Shown: positions 31,980 to 36,508 of the stretch, piece by piece
Layout: the number at the start of each line of letters is the position of its first letter
Numbering within the stretch: position 1 is the stretch's first letter
NCBI GenBank assembly: GCA_003134375.1
Contig: PLAY01000053.1
Coordinates: 1-36,508, forward strand
Length of the DNA stretch: 36,508 nt
Reading direction: 5' to 3'
From: Limisphaerales bacterium
GTDB lineage: Bacteria > Verrucomicrobiota > Verrucomicrobiia > Limisphaerales > UBA11358
The notes under the pieces: model-generated
What the model was told of the DNA's origin: nothing
The model's input: the letters and a program-made list of their open reading frames with translations, nothing else
The model's database searches: none
Position numbers and translations under genes: made by a program

Positions 31980-32831
31980 CTATCGCATCAGGGAAAGAAC
32001 CAGGATGTTGCCAAACCCGAGCACGGCCGCCACCAGCCACGCGCTCCGGACCGCCGTCTGCCATTTGAGCCGGGCGAACACGTTGTCCACCAGGATGACG
32101 AACCCAAACACCAGCAGCGACATGGCCACGCCCAGAACCGGCATGGAGGCAAAGAACAGATAGACCCAGCCCAGCAGGAACACGTTTTCGTACCAGTGCG
32201 CGATTTCGATCAGGGCCAGCGTGCGTCCGGAAAACTCGGTGGTGATGCCGCTCACCAGTTCCTGGTGGGCGTGGTGCGAGCAGGACAGGTCAAACGGCGA
32301 TTTGCGGAACTTGATTTCGAGCGTGTAGAGGAAGCCGAGGAAAATTCCCGGCAACATCAGCACCAGCAGCGTGGGATGGCTGGCAATTTCATTCACGGCA
32401 AAACTTTTGGTGACCATGTACATCCCGATGGCCGTCAGCAGTATCATCGGTTCATAAGCCATCATCTGGATCAACTCGCGTTCCGCGCCGACGAAGCTGT
32501 AAGGCGAACTGGTCTTGTACGCGCCGAGCACGAAGAAAATGGCCGCCAGCGTCAGCGCAAAGATCACCAGCAACAAATCCGACCCGCCAAAGAACAGCGC
32601 GCCGGTGAAGATGATCATTACCAGGAAGAACCCGATGTAAAAGTTCTGCGAACGGCGCGTGACGAAGCTTTGCTTGTCCCACAATTTCATCACGTCGTAG
32701 AACGGCTGCCGGATGGGCGGGCCGCGACGCGACTGCATGCGCGCCGAAATCCGGCGGTCCCAGCCCGCCAGCAATCCGCCAACGATGGGCGCCGCCACCA
32801 GATAAATCAAAATTCGAATCCAGGGACTCAT
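31980..32831 (-). CDS. echB: Ech-type hydrogenase NuoH-like membrane subunit
   Basis: 283 aa, about eight hydrophobic helices. NuoH/EchB signatures: GWDRRISARMQSRRGPPIRQPFYDVMKLW near the start (the RxGP pattern), a central VGAERELIQMMAYEP loop, and EIKFRKSPFDLSCSHHAHQELV with ITTEFSGRTLALIEIAHWYE. The conserved acidic and Arg residues of the quinone-chamber/ion path are present. It anchors the soluble arm to the membrane and takes part in ion translocation. It overlaps the echA stop by 4 bases. Confidence 0.9.
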   Translation of the reverse strand: MSPWIRILIYLVAAPIVGGLLAGWDRRISARMQSRRGPPIRQPFYDVMKLWDKQSFVTRRSQNFYIGFFLVMIIFTGALFFGGSDLLLVIFALTLAAIFFVLGAYKTSSPYSFVGAERELIQMMAYEPMILLTAIGMYMVTKSFAVNEIASHPTLLVLMLPGIFLGFLYTLEIKFRKSPFDLSCSHHAHQELVSGITTEFSGRTLALIEIAHWYENVFLLGWVYLFFASMPVLGVAMSLLVFGFVILVDNVFARLKWQTAVRSAWLVAAVLGFGNILVLSLMR

Positions 32832-34726
32832 AAAAATGCCACCGTCAACATTGCCACCAGCAGCAACGCGCAGCCGATCACGCCCCAGCGCGAAAGCCAG
32901 GCTTCATTGAACATGTTGCGCAAATAGTAGTTGCCCATGGCCACGTCCTGCACGCTGTCGGCGGTGCTGCGGAATTGCACGCTGCTGTGTACGTTCGCGC
33001 CGCCCAGGTAGGCGTCCACCACTTTTACGCCGCGACCGTAGCCCATGAAACTGACCGGGAACAGCAACACCATCGCCATCATGATGGTCATGATGATGAT
33101 GTTGCCCGCACCCAGGGAGGCCGACTGGCCATAGACCGCGTAGATGTACGGTTCAATGAACCGGGAGGAAATGAGTGGAAACAACAGACAGGCCAGAGCC
33201 GTCGCCGCCGACAGGCCGTAAAGCGCGATGGCCTCGCCGAGAACCAGTTCCTTTTTGATCCGCTCAGCCGGTCTGACAACTTCGATCAGTTTGCCCATCC
33301 ATTTTACCCAGAAGAACAGCGTGGCCGCGCTGCCGAAAGCGATGAAGACCGACAGCGAGGGATAGGCATCCACGACGGCCTTGAGCACCGCCCATTTGCT
33401 GATCAACATGCCGAACGGCGCCAGGAACATGCCGGCCATGCCGATCTGCATCATGATCGCCACGCGCGGCATGCGCACGACCAGCCCGGACATGTCCTCG
33501 ATGTTCCGGCTGTGCAGCTTGTGCTCCACCACGCCCACGCACAGGAACAACAGGCATTTGGCCACCGCATGGAAAATGATCAACAGGATGCCCGCCCAGA
33601 CCGCCTCGTAAGTTCCGATGCCGCCGCAGAGGACGATCAGGCCGAGATTCGCGACGGTGGACCAGGCCAGGACGCGTTTGGCCTCGCTGGAGGTGATGGC
33701 GGCCAGGGAGCCGACGACAAAAGTAACCGCGCCGACCAAGGCCACCATCATTCCGACTTTTGTGCCCGCGACCAAGGGCGCCATGCGCAGGACGAGATAG
33801 ACACCCGCCTTTACCATGGTGCTGGAATGCAACAGCGCCGACACCGGGGTGGGCGCCACCATCGCGCCCAGCAGCCAGCTTGAGAACGGCAGTTGGGCGG
33901 ACTTGGTGATGCCCGCGAAACACAACAGCGCCGCCGGCAGGAGCAACAGCGCTTTGTCGGGAGAGTTGATCATCGCCTGCAATTCGATGCTGCCGGTTTT
34001 CTTTTGCAGCCAAACGATGGCCACCGCGAAGGCCAGTCCGCCAGCCAGGTTCATCACCAGTGCCAGCAGCGCGTTGCGCTTCGCCTCCTCGGTCTGCGTG
34101 TAGCCAATCAACAGGAACGAGCACAGGGTGGTGATTTCCCAAAAGAGGTACAGCCACACCAGGTTGTTGGCGAAAACGAGGCCGAACATCGCGCCCATGA
34201 AGATGAACAGCAGCGCGAAGAAGAGCGGACGCCGGTCCGGCACGTCACGATGCGCCACTTCGTGGTATTCGCGCATGTAACCCAGCGCGTAAATGCAGAT
34301 GCCGCCGCCCACAATGCCGTTGATGAGGGCCATGATGACGGTGAATTTGTCCACGAACAGGTTCTGCGCCACTTCCAGATGCGCTCCGGGGCCAAGTTCA
34401 AACCAGACCATCAGCCCGGCCTGCGCCAGTATCAGCAGCACAATCAGAGGCTTTTTCGCGCGAATACCGACGTAAAGAATGAACAGGCTCATCGCCAGCT
34501 CGACGAGGAACATGCCCAGGTTGATGGCATGGGCGCTTACCGGAAGGTCTTGCAACCCGACGTGAGGCGGCCACCCGGCCATTGGCAACAGGGCCAGGGC
34601 CACGGAACCGCAGCACACCGCCAGCGTCACGACGGACACCAGGATTTTGCGGGGCAGGTCGGGCTTCAAGCCCAACAGCAACAAGCCGGCGGCCAGGGGG
34701 ACCAGAACCAATGTTAAAACCAGCAT
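32828..34726 (-). CDS. echA: Ech-type hydrogenase antiporter-like membrane subunit (NuoL-like)
   Basis: 632 aa from ATG 34726 (GTG 34729 is the track alternative). Multi-pass membrane protein of the NuoL/MrpA/EchA family: YALGYMREYHEV, LVWLYLFWEITTLCSFLLIGY (conserved Glu), TKSAQLPFSSWLLGAMVAPTPVSALLHSSTMVKAG with the key Lys and His, and a later transmembrane Lys (ISKWAVLKAVV). This is the ion-pumping subunit. First gene of the ech group; no good Shine-Dalgarno, and 343 bases separate it from hypB. Confidence 0.92.
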   Translation of the reverse strand: MLVLTLVLVPLAAGLLLLGLKPDLPRKILVSVVTLAVCCGSVALALLPMAGWPPHVGLQDLPVSAHAINLGMFLVELAMSLFILYVGIRAKKPLIVLLILAQAGLMVWFELGPGAHLEVAQNLFVDKFTVIMALINGIVGGGICIYALGYMREYHEVAHRDVPDRRPLFFALLFIFMGAMFGLVFANNLVWLYLFWEITTLCSFLLIGYTQTEEAKRNALLALVMNLAGGLAFAVAIVWLQKKTGSIELQAMINSPDKALLLLPAALLCFAGITKSAQLPFSSWLLGAMVAPTPVSALLHSSTMVKAGVYLVLRMAPLVAGTKVGMMVALVGAVTFVVGSLAAITSSEAKRVLAWSTVANLGLIVLCGGIGTYEAVWAGILLIIFHAVAKCLLFLCVGVVEHKLHSRNIEDMSGLVVRMPRVAIMMQIGMAGMFLAPFGMLISKWAVLKAVVDAYPSLSVFIAFGSAATLFFWVKWMGKLIEVVRPAERIKKELVLGEAIALYGLSAATALACLLFPLISSRFIEPYIYAVYGQSASLGAGNIIIMTIMMAMVLLFPVSFMGYGRGVKVVDAYLGGANVHSSVQFRSTADSVQDVAMGNYYLRNMFNEAWLSRWGVIGCALLLVAMLTVAFL

Positions 34727-35069
34727 CACAATAGTTTAAGTGTTAAGAGTGTTTCTGTGCCAAAACCTTCATCAAATTCCTCAATGGAATACAACTTACC
34801 GGCCCGGTACAGGTTGGCTTTGCGCTATTTGGCAATTAGCCACCATTCTTTGTCGGTGACATGGCTTAACTAAAAAATCAGCCGGCGGAAAGAAAAAACA
34901 ACCCGGCTTTTTAACCACGGATGCACTCAGCGCGGCCAGGCTGCAACCCGATGTCCAAAAACCTTAACGCAGAGACGCTGAGGACGCCGAGGACCGCAGA
35001 GAAAATCAAACTCTGCGAATCTCTGCGCTCTCCGCGCCTCTGCGTTGAAACTTCATTGAATAGTTACAG
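34727..35069. other. Repeat-rich gap between hypB and ech genes
   Basis: Non-coding 343 bases with the inverted repeat 34966-35046 and the string TTAACCACGGATGCACTC, another phrase I associate with dispersed repeats in Verrucomicrobia. No tRNA or small-RNA fold was recognised. Since transcription runs from hypB toward echA, the gap could hold the promoter of the ech genes, but I see no clean -35/-10 pair. Confidence 0.45.
34966..35046. repeat. Large imperfect inverted repeat
   Basis: Left arm AACGCAGAGACGCTGAGGAC... and right arm ...CTCTCCGCGCCTCTGCGTT fold into a long imperfect stem (about 25-35 pairs) around an A/T-rich loop (GAAAATCAAACTCTGCGAAT). It lies between hypB and echA and may lower read-through. 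Confidence 0.7.
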
Positions 35070-35891
35070 CTAAACGCCCAGCGGATCACGTGCCTTTATG
35101 GCCTTGTGCTGCTCGATTAAAAACTCGCACCAAGCGTCCATGCCCTGGCCGGTTTTGGCGGAGAGTTCAAATACCGGGGCCTTGGGTGCCAGGCGGCGGA
35201 GATTGGCCAGGGCCGCTTCCCGGTTGTAATCGCACGCCGTTGCAAGGTCCAACTTGCTGACCACTGCCACGCCCGCCGACTGGAACATCGGCGGATATTT
35301 CAACGGCTTGTCCTCGCCCTCGGTGACGGACAGCAGGACCACCCGCAAATCTTCGCCCAAATCGTACGAAGCGGGACAGACGAGGTTGCCGACGTTCTCG
35401 ATGATGAGGAGATCAAGGCCTTTCAAGTCCAGTTGCTTCAAGGCGTTCGCCACCATCTCCGCTTCGAGATGGCATACCGTGCCCGTGGTGATCTGCACCA
35501 CCGGCGCGCCCGATTTGCGGAGGCGCTCGGCGTCGTTGTCCGTGGCCAGGTCGCCGACGATGACGCCGGTTTTCAGGCGTTTCCCCAGCGCGCGGATGGT
35601 TTCGCGAATAAACGTGGTCTTGCCCGAACCGGGCGATGAAAGAACGTTCAGCACCAGCAGGCCGCGCGCATGGAAAAAGCCGCGATTGCGCTCCGCCAGC
35701 CGGTCATTCTTTTCCAGAATCGCCTGGCGCACCTCCAAAACCCGATGCTGACCCGTGGCGTCTCCGTGCGAATGAGTATGGGAATGCGGGTGATCATGGT
35801 CGTGATGATGGTCATGGTCATGCTCGTGGTGATGGGCACTGATGCCCACCGGGTTTTCACCGGGCAATCCGCATCCGCAATCCTGGCACAT
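35070..35891 (-). CDS. hypB: Hydrogenase nickel incorporation GTPase HypB
   Basis: 273 aa. The N-terminus has the CxxCGC nickel site ([11 protein letters not shown]) and a His/Asp-rich nickel-storage stretch ([20 protein letters not shown]). The GTPase domain has the P-loop [12 protein letters not shown], the metal-binding [12 protein letters not shown], the [17 protein letters not shown] stretch and KLDLA as base-recognition motif. It delivers nickel to the hydrogenase large subunits with HypA, driven by GTP. It shares one base with the hypA stop (TGATG), so the pair is coupled. It probably serves both hydrogenases in the window. Confidence 0.95.
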   Translation of the reverse strand: MCQDCGCGLPGENPVGISAHHHEHDHDHHHDHDHPHSHTHSHGDATGQHRVLEVRQAILEKNDRLAERNRGFFHARGLLVLNVLSSPGSGKTTFIRETIRALGKRLKTGVIVGDLATDNDAERLRKSGAPVVQITTGTVCHLEAEMVANALKQLDLKGLDLLIIENVGNLVCPASYDLGEDLRVVLLSVTEGEDKPLKYPPMFQSAGVAVVSKLDLATACDYNREAALANLRRLAPKAPVFELSAKTGQGMDAWCEFLIEQHKAIKARDPLGV

Positions 35892-36232
35892 CAGTCAACC
35901 TCCAATGAAGTGAGTTCCATTTCGCGTCCCGCTCGGAGTTCCGCGCTGGGACGATGGCAATCGGGACATTCGGCGAACATCCGGGTGGCCTCAAATTCAT
36001 GGCTGCACGCGGCGCACCAGAACCGCGCCGGGACATCCTCGATTAGCAATTGTGCGCCTTGCGCCGGCGTGCCGGCGGCCAGGGCTTCGAAGGCGAATTG
36101 CAACGCATCGGGCACCACGCCGCTCAGGGCGCCGATGCGCAGGCGGATGGCATGCACCCGGCTTGCCCCGGCTTGCCGGGCCTTTTCGAGTACCTGATCC
36201 AAAGCGCTTTGCATGATGGATAATTCGTGCAT
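35891..36232 (-). CDS. hypA: Hydrogenase nickel chaperone HypA
   Basis: 113 aa. The N-terminal [20 protein letters not shown] gives the MHE nickel-binding start. A zinc site of two CxxC pairs follows ([20 protein letters not shown]). It binds nickel and hands it to HypB during [NiFe] site assembly. It is the first gene of the pair on the minus strand; the region upstream carries the nested palindromes at 36340-36432. No strong Shine-Dalgarno was seen. Confidence 0.93.
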   Translation of the reverse strand: MHELSIMQSALDQVLEKARQAGASRVHAIRLRIGALSGVVPDALQFAFEALAAGTPAQGAQLLIEDVPARFWCAACSHEFEATRMFAECPDCHRPSAELRAGREMELTSLEVD

Positions 36233-36337
36233 GGTTTGCCGGAAACAACAAACCGGCCGGACAGCCTGCCAGAGCCGGGTTCCACACGCTCAAGGTATAT
36301 CGCCGGTTGCGGACTGACAAATGAATTCCGGCTCAAT

Positions 36338-36432
36338 GCTTGCCAACTTGCCAACTTGCCAACGGATGAAAAGTGCCAGCGGATTTTTTTGATGGAAAAT
36401 TTTCCATCAGTTGGAACCTTTCATCCGTTGGC
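36338..36432. promoter_or_regulatory. Nested palindromes and CTTGCCAA repeats upstream of hypA
   Basis: Three back-to-back copies of CTTGCCAA (about 36339-36362) run into the inverted repeat GCCAACGGATGAAA (36358-36371) / TTTCATCCGTTGGC (36419-36432). Inside lies a 20-bp perfect palindrome TGATGGAAAATTTTCCATCA (36390-36409). This is the only strongly structured DNA upstream of hypA and may be a regulator binding site or a hairpin for a neighbour outside the window. Confidence 0.6.
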
Positions 36433-36508
36433 GAAAAGGGCGTGCGATACCCGAGCCCAACCCAAGAACTCCGCAATTACATTCGGAATTCTAAGCCGGA
36501 ACGATTCA

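Noticed and set aside
29131-34729. Complex I (NADH:quinone oxidoreductase) fragment
   Set aside because: The subunits resemble NuoB, C, D, H, I and L, but the large subunit keeps both nickel CxxC motifs and there are no NuoA, J, K, M or N genes, so it is an Ech-type hydrogenase.
35760-35840. Repetitive ATG/GTG-rich stretch
   Set aside because: This is the coding sequence of the HypB His/Asp-rich nickel-binding tail, not a DNA repeat.
36339-36362. CRISPR-like repeats (CTTGCCAA x3)
   Set aside because: Only three 8-base copies with no spacers and no cas genes; a simple tandem repeat.

Overview
The window looks like a chromosomal piece of an anaerobic or facultatively fermentative bacterium, most likely Verrucomicrobiota (Limisphaerales/Pedosphaera-like). 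This is inferred from four things. The prepilin begins AFTLVEIMIVVAIIGLLAAV and continues IPNFVRAR. An ECF-type sigma factor of the FATTHWSVVL type sits directly before a zinc-ribbon Ser/Thr kinase. The composition is GC-rich. The intergenic regions carry many small palindromic repeats. No rRNA or tRNA gene is visible to fix the taxonomy.

Layout: (1) 1-960 is an accessory patch with the C-terminal remnant of a transposase and two small unknown ORFs that look AT-richer than the rest. (2) 1193-7271 holds a DRE-TIM aldolase (+), a small nitroreductase (-), a sigma factor (+) and a 1091-aa membrane Ser/Thr kinase (+) whose ribosome-binding site lies in a hairpin arm. (3) 7469-12667 (-) holds a PocR/AraC regulator, an ADP-forming acetyl-CoA synthetase (fused alpha-beta) and an acetyl-CoA hydrolase/transferase fused to a GNAT domain; this is an acetyl-CoA/acetate/ATP module. 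(4) 13015-23288 (-) is a tightly packed ten-gene operon for a cytosolic group-3d-like [NiFe] hydrogenase: CBS-HATPase, DRTGG protein, NuoE, HATPase, HndB-like protein, NuoF-GltD fusion, NuoG-like protein, HoxY, HoxH and a maturation protease. (5) 23289-24960 is mostly non-coding apart from one type IV pilin-like gene. (6) 24961-28978 (+) is a TRAP transporter operon (TatT lipoprotein, DctP, fused DctQM). (7) 29131-36232 (-) is a six-subunit energy-converting group-4 (Ech-type) [NiFe] hydrogenase plus hypB and hypA.

How the genes could work together: the acetyl-CoA module makes acetate and ATP. The soluble hydrogenase has the diaphorase parts (NuoE, NuoF, NuoG-like) expected for H2/NAD(P)H/ferredoxin chemistry, with an added GltD-type flavin/NAD(P) domain that suggests a second pyridine nucleotide site. 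The Ech complex can couple ferredoxin oxidation, H2 and ion translocation. HypA and HypB supply nickel. HypC, HypD, HypE and HypF are not in the window.

Most unusual features: (a) a [NiFe] HoxYH core combined with a NuoF-GltD fusion and with an accessory set (DRTGG, CBS-HATPase, HATPase, HndB) that I associate with clostridial [FeFe] hydrogenase operons; (b) an HndB-like subunit with no cysteines at all; (c) the Ech small subunit fused to a complete-looking GNAT acetyltransferase domain; (d) a related sequence element at the 3' end of both hydrogenase operons; (e) a palindromic repeat inserted in frame in the 5' part of dctP. Functions are read from sequence motifs by eye; no database search was possible.
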